A stretch of DNA of 64,000 nucleotides, taken from positions 310,001-374,000 of the forward strand of contig NW_026262659.1 in NCBI RefSeq assembly GCF_021869535.1. Direction: 5' to 3'. Positions 1 to 11,800 of this stretch are shown here, one piece after another; positions within the stretch are counted from its first letter, which is position 1, and each line of letters begins with the position of its first letter. The notes under the pieces are model-generated. The model had not been told where the DNA came from. It did not search any database and worked only from the letters and a program-made list of their open reading frames with translations. The stretch comes from Mytilus californianus (taxonomy: Eukaryota; Mollusca; Bivalvia; Mytilida; Mytilidae). The translations under genes and the position numbers were made by a program.

Positions 1-565
1 CTTCCCTTTGTGGTATGGTACCTTGCAGTACAATTTCAGAGAGATCCATCCACTTACACACAAGTTATTGTCTGGAAACTAGAAAAATGTGTTTTTTGGC
101 CCCTTTTTGGCCCCAAATTCCTAAAATATTGAGGCAATTACCCCCATCATCAATCCCAGCCTTCCCTTTGTGGTATGGTACCTTGCAGTACAATTTCAGA
201 GAGATCCATACACTTGAACACAAGTAATTGTCTGGAAACTAGAAAAATGCTTATTTTTGGCCCCTTTTTGGCCCCCAATTCCTAAACGTTTCGGTAATTA
301 CCCCCAAACTCAATTCCAGCTTTCCCTTTGTGATATGGAACCTTGTAGTACAATTTCAGAAAGATACATACACTTACACACAAGTTATTGTCATGAAACT
401 AGAAAAATGCTTATTTTTTGCCCCTTTTTTGGCCCCTAATTCCCAAAATTTTAAGGCAATTACCCCCAAAATCAATCCCAGCATTCCTTTTGTGATATGG
501 AACCTTGTGGTACAATGTCAGAGAGATCCATACACTAACACACAAGTTATGTCTGGAAGTTACAA
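1..565. repeat. Four ~160-bp tandem monomers (module A)
   Basis: Four diverged copies of a ~160-bp monomer follow one another. The anchor AGAGATCCATACACTT recurs near 39, 201, 361 and 523, and each copy also carries a 'TTTTTGGCCCC' and 'AATTACCCCCAAA' stretch. The same monomer returns at 1,830-2,640, 12,810-13,510 and 15,860-16,150, always next to the modules listed below, so it belongs to a larger modular interspersed repeat. Short open frames here are not conserved between copies and I do not regard them as coding. Confidence 0.8.
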
Positions 566-735
566 TAAAATGCTCCGCAGGGCGCAGCTTGATACGACCG
601 CAGAGGTCGAACCCTGAACAGTTGGGGCAAGTATGGACACAACATTCAAGCTTGATACAGCTCTGAATTTGGATTGTGATTAAATATTTGACACAGCATA
701 GGTTTCTGACACAGAATGAATGTGGTCTAAGAACT
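566..735. repeat. Interspersed repeat module B (GATACGACCGCAGAGGTCG)
   Basis: A ~165-bp block begins with GCAGCTTGATACGACCGCAG and ends in 'GAATGTGGTCTAAGAACTTA'. Near-identical copies lie at 12,495-12,655 and 13,795-13,955, with a more diverged one at 31,235-31,400. In three of the four cases it directly precedes module C or the A/C-rich spacer. Its leading TACGACCGCA is the reverse complement of the TGCGGTCGTA that closes the module E hairpins. Confidence 0.8.
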
Positions 736-764
736 TAAAAATTTTAAATTGGACATTCACCTAT

Positions 765-1345
765 TATGGTCCAATATCCAAAATCTAAATACATGGTTAG
801 ATTCAGCATATCAAAGAACCCCAAGAATTCAATTTTTGATGAAATCAAACAAAGTTTAATTTTGGACCCAGATTTGGACCAACTTGAAAACTGGGCCCAT
901 AATCAAAAATCTAAATACATGTTTAGATTCAGCATATCAAAGAACCCTAAAAATTCAATTTTTGTTAAAATCAAACTAAGTTTAATTTTGGACCCTTTGG
1001 ACCTTAATGTAGACCAATTTGAAAACGGAACCAAAAATTAAGAATCTAAATACACGGTTAGATTCGGCATATCAAAGAACCCCAATAATTCAATTTTTGA
1101 TGAAATCAAACAAAGTTAAATTTTGGACCCTTTGGACCTTAATGTAGACCAATTTGAAAACAGAACCAAAAATTAAGAATCTAAATACACGGTTAGATTC
1201 AGCATATCAAAGAACCCCAATAATTCAATTTTTGATGAAATCAAACAAAGTTAAATTTTGGATCCTTTGGACCTCAATGTGGACCAATTTAAAAACGGGG
1301 CCCAAAATCCAAAAACTTAATACACGGTTAGATTCAGCATATTAA
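765..1345. repeat. Five ~120-bp tandem monomers (module C)
   Basis: About five head-to-tail copies of a ~120-bp AT-rich monomer are present, recognised by TTAGATTCAGCATATCAAAG followed by a 'GAACCCCAA' and 'AATTTTGGACCC' stretch. A longer array of the same monomer is at 13,975-15,200. The peptides read from it drift in frame between copies, so it is repeat DNA rather than a gene. Confidence 0.8.
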
Positions 1346-1394
1346 AGAACCCCAAGAATTCAAGAATAAAACCCCATTGAAATTGATCAAGAAA

Positions 1395-1650
1395 TAAGCA
1401 ATTTATACGAAGTATCTTCTTTTGCACAATACTGTGCAATTGAATATTTCTTGCTATTGCGCAATACTGTACAATTGACAATTTCTTGCTATTGCGCAAT
1501 ATTGTGCTATTGGATATTTCTTGCTATTGCGCAATACTGTGCAATTGAAGATTTCTTGCTATTGCGCAATACTGTGCAATTGAAGATTTCTTGCTATTGT
1601 GCAATACTGTGCAATTGAAAATTTCTTGCTATTGCACAATACTTATTAGA
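1395..1650. repeat. ~42-bp tandem repeat (module D)
   Basis: Six copies of a ~42-bp unit built on TTGCGCAATACTGTGCAATT, a near-palindromic stretch, followed by 'TTTCTTGCTA'. It lies between module C and an A-rich/C-rich spacer (about 1,740-1,810). A degenerate trace of the same unit is seen near 31,435-31,480. Confidence 0.75.
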
Positions 1651-1739
1651 TAATAATTTACACATCCTGTTTGGTGTGTATCTCCTACCATATCATTATT
1701 ATTTGCTTTTAAATATTAATCAGAAATAACCAACTTAAA

Positions 1740-2762
1740 ATGGAAAATTTTAAAAGAAAAAAAAAAAGGAAAAAAAGAAAAAAAAAAATCCCCCCCCAAA
1801 TTTTTTGAACCCCCTTATGATTCATCACCCCAAAAACTCAATCCCAGCCTTCCCTTTGTGGTATGGTACCTTGCAGTACAATTTCAGAGAGATCCATACA
1901 CTTGAACACAAGTTATTGTCTGGAAACTAGAAAAATGCTTATTTTTGGACCCTTTTTGGCCCCCAATTCCTAAACGTTTCGGGCAATTACCCCCAAACTC
2001 AATTCCAGCTTTCCCTTTGTGATATGGAACCTTGTAGTACAATTTCAGAAATATCCAAACACTTACACACAAGTTATTGTCATGAAACTAGAAAAATGCT
2101 TGTTTTTTGCCCCTAATTCCTAAAATTTTGAGGCAATTACCCCCAAAATCAATTACAGCCTTTCCTTTGTGATATGGAACCTTGTGGTACAATGCCAGAG
2201 AGATCCATACACTTACACACAAGTTATTGTCTGGAAGTTACAAAAATGCTTATTTTTGGCCCCTTTTTGGCCCCTAATTCCTTAACTGTTGGTACCATAA
2301 CCCCCAAAATCAATCCCAACCTTCCTTTCGTGGTATTGAACCTTATGGTAAAATTTCATGGAGATCCATTCACTTAAACTAAAGTTAGAGTGCGAAAACC
2401 AATGTGTCTTCGGACGACGCCGGACGACGCCAGACGACGACGACGACGCCAACGTCATACCAATATACGACCAAAAAATTTTTAATTTTTGCGGTCGTAT
2501 AAAAATGCTTATTTTTGGCCCCTTTTTGGCCCCTAATTCCTTTACTGTTGGTACCATAACCCCCAAAATCAATCCCAACCTTCCTTTTGTGGTATTGAAC
2601 CTTGTGGTAAAATTTCATAGAGATCCATTCACTTAAACTAAAGTTAGAGTGCGAAAACCAATGTGTCTTCGGACGACGCCGGACGACGCCAGACGACGAC
2701 GACGACGCCAACGTCATACCAATATACGACCACAAAATTTTTTTTGCGGTCGTATAAAAAGG
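1740..2762. repeat. A/C-rich spacer, module A array and CGACG hairpins (module E)
   Basis: A homopolymer-rich stretch (A runs, then C9) leads into more ~160-bp module A copies and then two ~240-bp units. Each of those ends in a run of GACGACGACG followed by a hairpin whose arms are ATACGACC and GGTCGTAT around an A/T loop (about 2,464-2,503 and 2,724-2,757). The same order, C-rich spacer then A then CGACG hairpin, recurs at 12,740-13,612, which suggests one repeat family with a hairpin terminus. Confidence 0.75.
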
Positions 2763-3089
2763 AAGGCTGAGATTGATTATGTTGGTTATGGCCTTAATGG
2801 TTTAGGAATTAAGGGCCAAAAATAATACTTTTCTAATATTTTGTATAAATTGCTTATTTCTTGACCAATTTCAATGTTTTTTTTTTATTCAAAGTCTTGA
2901 ATTCTTGGGGTTCTTTAATATGCTGAAGCTAACCATGTATTTAGATTTTGGGCCTAGTTGTATCGTCTGGGATGCGAGACATAGTGATTAATATCCGGTG
3001 GTGGACGTGGTGACAATGTTAACTATTTGTATAAAGTTTTATATTTCAGAAGGTAGAAGACCTGTATGCTTCATACCTTGTTTGCAGAT

Positions 3090-3930
3090 ACCTTATGTTA
3101 CGAAGTTTCCGTTTGTCATATGTCCATTATCCTTGACCTCAAGGGGTTCCTTGCAACGTCTTCATTTCCGTCAGACAGGGTTCACCTGACCTCAACCTCA
3201 TTCATGGATCAGTGATCAAGGTTAAAATAACGTGATTAGGTCTGTTTCTCAAATACTATAAGCAGTAGGTCAACTATATGTGGTGTATGGTATGATTGTA
3301 AGGGTACATGTCAGTCTGGCAGGTTTCATTGGACCTTGACCTCATTTTCATGGTTCATTGGTTTTAGCAATAGGTCAACTATATTTGGTGTATGGAATGA
3401 TTGTAAGGTGTACATGTCTGTCTAACCGGTGTCATCTGACCTTGACCTCATTTTAATGGTTCATTGGTCAATGTTAAGTTTTTGTATTTTGGTCTGTTTT
3501 TTAAGTACTATAAGCAATAGGTCAACTATATTTGGTGTATGGAATGATTGTAAGGTGTACATTCTCTCTAGCCAGTGTCATCTGACCATGACCTCATTTT
3601 CATGGTTCATTGGTCAATGTTAAGTTTTTATGTTTTGGTCTTTTTTTCATATACTAATAACAACAGGTCAACTAAAATTAGTGTATGGAATGATTGTAAG
3701 GTATACATGTCTGTCTAGCCAGTATCATCTGACCTAGACCTCATTTCCATGGTTCATTCGTTTACATTAAGTTTTTGTGTTTTGGTCTGTTTTTCAATTA
3801 CCATAAACAATGGGTCAACTATATTTGGTGTATGGAATAATTGTAAGGTGTACATGTCTGTGTGACATTTTTTATCTGACCTTGACCTTGACAATGATGG
3901 ATCTTTAAAAATGTTAAGTTTATGTGATAC
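3090..3930 (-). repeat. ~140-bp tandem array with TCAAGGTCA half-sites
   Basis: About six diverged copies of a ~140-bp unit. Each contains TGACCTTGACCTCATTT followed by a GGTTCATTGGT stretch and an AGGTCAACTATATTTGG stretch. Read on the minus strand, the first motif is GAGGTCAAGGTCA, which includes the extended half-site TCAAGGTCA bound by NR5A and ERR nuclear receptors. A homologous array in the opposite orientation is at 31,755-32,560. I infer no function from the motif alone. Confidence 0.8.
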
Positions 3931-5656
3931 TTGTGGTAAACAGGAAATCTCAGTGATGATTTAATAAACTGATAGAATACCTCTTGTAGAAAATGTTTTA
4001 ATGAACATAAATTATGTAATTGCAGTAAAGAAAAAATTAAAAATAATCTTTCAGATTAGGTTTATTCACTTTACCTATTTTGGAAGATCACATGACTTGT
4101 ATATCAGTTTTGTCAGAGTCATTGTCAATTGTTTATTTAACAGAATACATAAAATTTTCATATTTTCTTTAAGGCAATGTAAATGGCTAGCTAATCCTCC
4201 CCAATGAAAAATATGATTACATAAAATAATCTATTCTCATCAATAACATAACAATTCAATCATGCAACCCTTACTCATTCCTAGCTTGGGAAGCAGAAAA
4301 GAAAGAAGGACATCGCCATGGAACTTAAAAGTTGGAGTGACCATGAATATAAAGTTTTGAATATCAGAGAACAAGAAAAGATAAGAGAAGCAGGTAAAAA
4401 GAAGAGACAGGTTGGACAGAGAATGAGAAAAGATAACTCAGCAGGGAACCAGGATAACAGAAGATAAGGAAGTGGGATGGACATTTTACATTCAGCAGCT
4501 ATTTCATAATTTTTGTAATGAAAACATTTATTTTATACATATATTATTCATGATTATTATTCAAGATCACATAATCAACGTCAAGGTCAAATAATATTGG
4601 AGTTACATAAGAAAACAAGATAGATTGAGAAAACAAAAGCAAAAAATATACAAACTTTCAAAAATTACAAAAACAGATCCAATAAAACAGTAAAGCTTAG
4701 ATGGCAAGAAAACTGCTGCTGCCAGTTTGTGAGAAGAAAATGTTAGTCTGGGTCCCTGACACAATATTCTCAATACCATAAGCGGACTTCCAGTTGGAAT
4801 ATAGCATCAGGTCAGCACTGAATCCAATCAAAATTTTGATCTGATTTTACCTTTTGCATTGTCTCTGGTGTCTAGGTTAGTAATGCCAATACCTTTTGTG
4901 GTTTCTCTGGTTTCTAGTAAAGGACGTCATAATAGAATGACACAATACCCAAGCGTCATTAATGTAAATTCGTGAATTAACATGAAAAGTTTTAAAAAAA
5001 ACCCATCAAAATGGCCACGAAACATTAACAAATCAAGATTTGATTGTAAGTGCTGGTGACCTGGTGTTATATTTGAAGTGAACCTTGTGAAATCGAAAAT
5101 ATTTTACCAGGATTCCAGGTTATAGAAAATTTAAGTATGTTCTATTTCTACTGTTTGAACATGTGAAATATATGAAATCATAGACTTGTTTTTTTTTTTC
5201 CTTACTACCAGAACAGATGATACACGTATGGGTGGATGAAGAGAACATTGAATAGCTGACACATAATTTCTACACCTTCAACTAACTTCGATAAAAATTC
5301 AAGAAATGATTTAATTATTCTGAATGTTTAACCCTCATGTGAGGATAATTTCTTAATCTCTTGTAAAAGCAGCATTAGTTACAATTACCAACCTTTACAA
5401 TGATACATATATGATGAAAAATATTAATGTGGCTGAACAAAATATATACATTCATCAATATACAACAACAAACAAATAATCAACCCCAATCATTACTATC
5501 ATGTTTAATTTTTAAATTTACAATTTTCAATCATACAAGTTGAAAAACTAAAAAATTTAAACACATTTGTATGACTCTTTTCACTAACTGACATCAAATT
5601 CTTTTACTTTCCATAGTTTTTGCTTTTAGCAGTCTTGTTGAGAAAGTTATCACCTT
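3931..5656. other. Downstream of RED, no gene recognised
   Basis: This AT-rich stretch follows the RED stop codon on the minus strand and must hold the RED 3' untranslated region. I see no unambiguous polyadenylation signal close to the stop and no coding sequence on either strand. The short open frame at 4,281-4,484 is compositionally low-complexity and has no recognisable domain. Confidence 0.5.
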
Positions 5657-5828
5657 TTAGTATTTTGGTTTTTTACCACCAGAGTCACCTGATTCTCCTG
5701 TTTTACGTTTGTTTAGTATATTTTGAATTTTCTGCCATTGTTTATCTAGTTCGGCCTTTTCATCTTTAGGTCCTGCACGCCGGGTTTTCCTTCCATCAGC
5801 CATCTTAACTCCATATTGAAACGCTGCC
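5657..5828 (-). CDS. IK: RED exon 17 (C-terminal, with stop)
   Basis: Encodes AAFQYGVKMADGRKTRR, then a Lys-rich helix and the terminal KKPKY before the stop at 5,657-5,659. Human RED has the matching order AAFQYGIKM...RPKY. The acceptor AG precedes 5,828. The exon supplies the third base of a Lys codon split with exon 16. Confidence 0.95.
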
Positions 5829-8800
5829 CTAAAAAGACAAAAATTCACACTGTAAAACATTACTTTGGTAACATCATTTTATCTAAAAGAACAAGCATTC
5901 TTTGAGTATTGCCTAGCAATACATAGTCCCCTACTGGTTAAAAATTCATTGTACTGGAACAAATGCTAACTTGATCTATAACTTGTCATGGTGTAAACTA
6001 TATAACAAATATCAAGTCAATATCTTCAAGCATGACGGAAAAAAATGTGGAAAATTGATTATTTGAGTGAATTTTCTAAGTTCAAGGACCATAGCTCTGC
6101 ACAAAATCAACATACCAGACCAAAATTCAAACTTGATCTGTAGCTTGTCATGATAAAACTATATACCAATCATCAAATCAATATCTTCAAGCATGACAAA
6201 AAAAAGTGCGGAAAACTGATTATTTGAGTGAATTTTCTAAGTTCAAGGACCATAACTCCGCACAAAATCGTCAGACCGGAACAAAATTCGAACTTGATCT
6301 GTAACTTGTCATGATAAAACAATACACCAAATATCAAATCAATATCTTCAAGCACAAAGAAAAAAAGTGTGGAAAACTGATTTGCCGGACTGACGGATGG
6401 ACAGACAGACAGATAGACAGACAGACAGACAGACAGAGTGCAAACCTAAAGTCCCCTTTGAATTCGTCGGTAGGGGACTAAAAATCTATTGCAAGTTTTT
6501 GGAGATGTATATAGAATAATGGCATTTATGTTTTTGATACTGGCTTTATCAGCAAGAACATCAAGCGAGCCTGCTAGGGCGAGCTTATATTAAAGCTGAT
6601 GAAGTCAGTATCAAAAAATGAAATGCCATTATTCTTTTTATCAGCAATTTGTCTTAACAACATGTTTTTTGGTTTAGAATATGTAATAAAATGAATAAGT
6701 TAGTAAAACTAAAACGCATAAAAAATGTTGGGATAATTGTTCGGTTGTGTGAAGGAAGTTGCATGCATTTCATTGATGAATTAATATTTTCAAGTATCAA
6801 GTCCTGTCCATGATCTAAACAAATATTAGTAAGATCAAATGAAAAATATTTTTAGAACAATCTGTGACATGGTTAATTCAATGAAACTTGACTTTTAGAA
6901 TCTGTCTTGTTTCTCCAAAATATACTTCAATCATGTTGCAGGTAAGGACATTCTAACAGCCAACTCCATTATTTTACTGTTTTGGTCCGTTTCTGGATCT
7001 CTTCTAATCTATTTGACTTCTTTTTGTATAACTGGCCTACCACAGTTCATCAAAAAGACCTTAATTCTAGACATAAAAGGTCTTATTTATATTGCCAAAG
7101 TTTAAATAGACTTTTCATTGGCATGAACCTAAATGGTTGTGAATTTTAAGCAAAACTTCTTGTCAGATATTTAATTTTTGGGGCTATTTAAATTTGGGCT
7201 ACTTACTTAGGAAGAGCCTCCTTGTTAGACATGTAATCACTGTATTCTTCTTGTGTGTCAAAGTCCCATCGACCCACTGGACCTTTTTTATTTCCTTGGT
7301 CCATTTTACTATAGTCCACTTCATCGTCCGAATCATCCAGTGTATCCTGCATCTGCCATTCACTGCAAACAAATAATAAATGATTCTCATTCTCTGCAAC
7401 AAACAAATGGTAAACAATCTGCCATTCACTGCAAACAAAAAGTAAACAATCTGCCATTCACTGCAAAAAAATAGTAAACAATCTGTCATTCACTGCAATT
7501 AAATAGTAAACAATCTGTCATTCACTGCAAACAAATAGTAAACAATCTGTCATTCACTGCAAACAAATAGTAATTAATCTGCCATTCACTGCAAACAAAT
7601 AGTAAACAATCTGTCATTCACTGCAAACAATTAGTAAACAATCTGTCATTCACTGCAACCAAAAAATAAACAATCTGTCATTCACTGCAAACAAATAATA
7701 AACAATCTGCCATTCACTGCAAACAAATAGTAAACAATCTGCCATTCACTGCAAACAAATAGTAAACAATCTGTCATTCACAGCAAACAAATAGTAAACA
7801 ATCTGCCATTCACTGCAAACAAATAGTAAACAATCTGCCATTCGCTGCAAACAAATAGTAAACAATCTGCCATTCACAGCAAACAAATAGTAAACAATCT
7901 GCCATTCACTGCAAACAAATAGTAAACAATCTGTCATTCACTGCAAACAAATAGTAAACAATCTGTCATTCACAGCAAACAAATAGTAAACAATCTGCCA
8001 TTCACTGCAAACAAATAGTAAACAATCTGTCATTCACAGCAAACAAATAGTAAACAATCTGTCATTCACAGCAAACAAATAGTAAACAATCTGCCATTCA
8101 CTGCAAACAAATAGTAAACAATCTGCCATTCATTGCAAACAAATAGTAAACAATCTGTCATTCACAGCAAACAAATAGTAAACAATCTGCCATTCGCTGC
8201 AAACAAATAGTAAACAATCTGTCATTCACAGCAAACAAATAGTAAACAATCTGTCATTCACTGCAACCAAAAAATAAACAATCTGTCATTCACTGCACTG
8301 CAAATAAATTGTATTAAGGGGTTAAGAAGGAGTTATATATCCATAATGATCATACAAGACAAAGAACCTATGAAGATCTACAGTCTTTAAGAACTTACCC
8401 AGGGTAACATTCATCATATCCATAATGATCATACAGGACAAAGAACCTATGGAGATCTACAGTCTTTAAGAACTTACCCAGGGTAACATTCGTCATATCC
8501 ATAATGATCATACAGGACAAAGAACCTATGGAGATCTAGTCTTTAAGAACTTACCCAGGGTAGCATTCATCATATCCATAATGATCAATCTTTCCTTTTA
8601 GCTTCTGTAGTTTCGTGCTACCTCTATAAGATAAAATTATTACATTATACATGTATTATAACATTAGAATAATGGAGATATAAACACTGTAGCATTGGAA
8701 GTCTGTTCACCTTCAAAGTCAACAGTTTACATTGCATTTCAATACTAAATGATAAAAAAAAAGATGTGGTATGATTGCCACTGAGACAACTATCCAGTGG

Positions 8801-11800
8801 TATGATTGCCAATGAGACAACTATCAAACAAAGTCCTAATGACCTGGATTATGCAGTCATAGGTCACTGGCAACCTTCAACAATGAGCAAAACAAAAACA
8901 GCAGTCAGCTATAAAAGGCCCCAGCATGACAAAATGTGAAACAACTTGAAAATAAACTGTTGACACAGAGATATGCCTTGTCTGTCAGCAGAAAATTCAG
9001 AAAAAGACAACCTAATGGACAGCAACATTGTTAATAAATTCAAAGTTGCTGGACCATGACATAGAAGGCAGCACCTCACTGTGACTTTGAGATGAAGAAC
9101 AGCAATAAAAGTGCTGTTCCTTTGCTTTTTGTGTTTTTTGCTGTGCACATACTGATTTTGTGTCATCGATGGATACCTCATATCACTTCTTTTCTATTTA
9201 GCAGAAACCTACTTAACAATGAACATTCCTAATCACTTCAAAGTCACTGGACCATGACCTAGGCAGCAGGGCCTGGAAATAGTCGTCAAACTAATATGTA
9301 CTAATAGTTATGGAACTTTATAGAAAATATCATTGATCTATCACAAGTAGTTCCTATCAAACTGATTTAAGCAGAAAACTCAACAATTGTTGACACCAAT
9401 GATGACTATGCTGCCGCTGGAAAAGCAACACCTATGGCTTCCATTCCACTACTTTCTTTGCAGGCGAGACAAAAACAAACCACCTAATTTTTCTAAAAAA
9501 CAATAATTGAAAAAACAGATATAAAAAATCTAGACAGCCACCAAAGACAACCACTGAATAACAGGCTTCTGACTTAGGACAGGTACATTCAGAATGTGGC
9601 CAGTTAAATATGTTAGTGACATTTACCAACATATTTAACTGGCCACATTCTGAATGTACCTGTCCGAAGTCAGAAGCCTGTTATTCAGTGGTTGTCTTTG
9701 GTGGCTGTCTAGATTTTTTATCTGGGACAATGGTGTAATATAACAACATTAGGACAAACTGTAAAAATGAGTTGGAAATGACTTGACTTAAAAGACTTAT
9801 ATAAAATGGAAAATTTTTAAACCATGGCAAGTCATTATCATTATTTTTTATTTTTCTATTTCTTGAGAAATTGCTATTCGTAATTATTCCTTTTCAATTA
9901 AGCATTCAAAAAACCTAATGACTATCACTTGAAAACGGGCCATTTATTGCCACATTGATTGCAAATATTCATGTTTTGTAATATGATAATTAAAAAAAAC
10001 TGTTTTCTAATCTTAAATTTATAACTTTCTAAGGGAGCTACCATTTGATTTTTATGGGGGGGCTAGGATGAAAAATTTTGTCCTGCCTTTTTATTTTTCC
10101 CTCTATTCGGTCCTGCCTTTTTATTTTTCACTCTATTCGGTCCTGCCTTTTTTTTAGTTTATCCTGACTTTTTTTTTACACAAATTGTCATTCTGCCTTT
10201 TTTTTTTGCAAATAATCTCATCCTGCCTTTTTTTTTACTCAAAACTCCTGTCCTGCCTATTTTTTTCAAATTTCATCCTAGCCCCCCCCCCCATAAAAAT
10301 CAAATGGTAGCTCCCTAACATACTTTTCTTTATCCTTCTCTTCTTCTACCATACCAGCAAAACTCTGAAATTAAAATTATATATAAGTATAACAAAGTCA
10401 TAATACCAGCAAAACTCTGAAATTAAAATTATATATAAGTATAACAAAGTCATAATACCAGCAAAACTCTGAAATTAAAATTACAGTGAAAAGATAGTGG
10501 CAAAATTATATATTAGTATAACAAAGTCATAATACCAGCAAAAGTCTGAAATTAAAATTAAAGTGAAAAGATAGTGGCAAAATTATATATAAGTATAACA
10601 AAGACATAATACCAGCAAAACTCTGAAATTAAAATTAAAGTGAAAAGATAGTGGCAAAATTATATATAAGTATAACAAAGTCATAGTACCAGCAAAAGTC
10701 CTGACTCATATGAAATCTTAATTGATATCAATATTTAAGCATAAATTTGTACTCTTCATGATTCATCTTTTCTTAAGGTTTTCATTAATAGAATATATAT
10801 CTATACTGTCTGACCTTATTTTCTGACCAATGGACTAAACATACTGAGAATTGACAAAATAATTTGAATTTTATTTCATAGACTAAACCAAATGAGATTA
10901 ATTAAATTCAACTGAACCGTTTTACCTTAAATTTCTCATTAATAGACTGAACCAACTCAGAAGCTGACAATCTCTTCTTACCTTACATTTCTCATTAATG
11001 GACTGAACCAACTCAGAAGCTGACAATCTCTTCTTACCTTACATTTCTCATTAATGGACTGAACCAACTCAGAAGCTGACAATCTCTTCTTACCTTACAT
11101 TTCTCATTAATGGACTGAACCAACTTAGAAGGGGATAATCTCTTCTTACCTTAAATTTATCATTGATGGACTGAACCAATTGAGTAGCTGACTGGCCTTG
11201 TTTCTGATCTTCATCCTGTAAAACGATGAAATTTTCATAGATAAAAGCCCATATCTGTTTAAACTGAAGATTTTATTTTGATAAAACTTTCATCACATAG
11301 GATATGTCTCCATCATGCTGATGACATTTACGATACTGCATATTTTCCTCCAAACAGAGACCAATTAAATAATGTTAAGACTGTGAGTGTAGATCTTTAC
11401 ATAGATAACATTTTTCTTTGCAATATAAAAATTGATCAAGGGTCCCAAAACGATCATATTTGCCAGACATGACCAAAACTGAAAGGTCATTGAAAGAAAT
11501 AGTAGATTTGGATTTAGGTCAAAAACGTTTTTTTTACAGAAATAATTCTGGTCATTTCATAGAGATCAGGTTTCTTAATCACCATTTAGCACAAAATTTC
11601 TGGTAATAAAACTACTGCCATTCCAGTATAGAATGGTAATCCAAAGGGCACTCCTAAGTACCATATTAATGCCTCCTGGATATATTAGCTAGTGCTCACT
11701 AATCAATGTTTACCTCTTCACACCTGATAGTAGTGATTAAATTCAGAATTAATATTTTAAAGAAACTATATTTCATGACTATTTACTTCATAATCTAATA

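Noticed and set aside
2358..2735. Open frames with TTPDDDDD / SSSSSGVV repeats
   Set aside because: They derive from GACGACGACG runs in an interspersed repeat and recur with changed frames in other copies.
7199..7937. Frames repeating LFTICLLQ / CSEWQIVYYLF
   Set aside because: They read through the 32-bp acceptor array. Only the 7,207-7,362 part is a real exon (RED exon 16).
7363..8305. Possible CRISPR array (regular short repeats)
   Set aside because: There are no unique spacers: the whole 32-bp unit is repeated. The DNA is eukaryotic and no cas genes are present.
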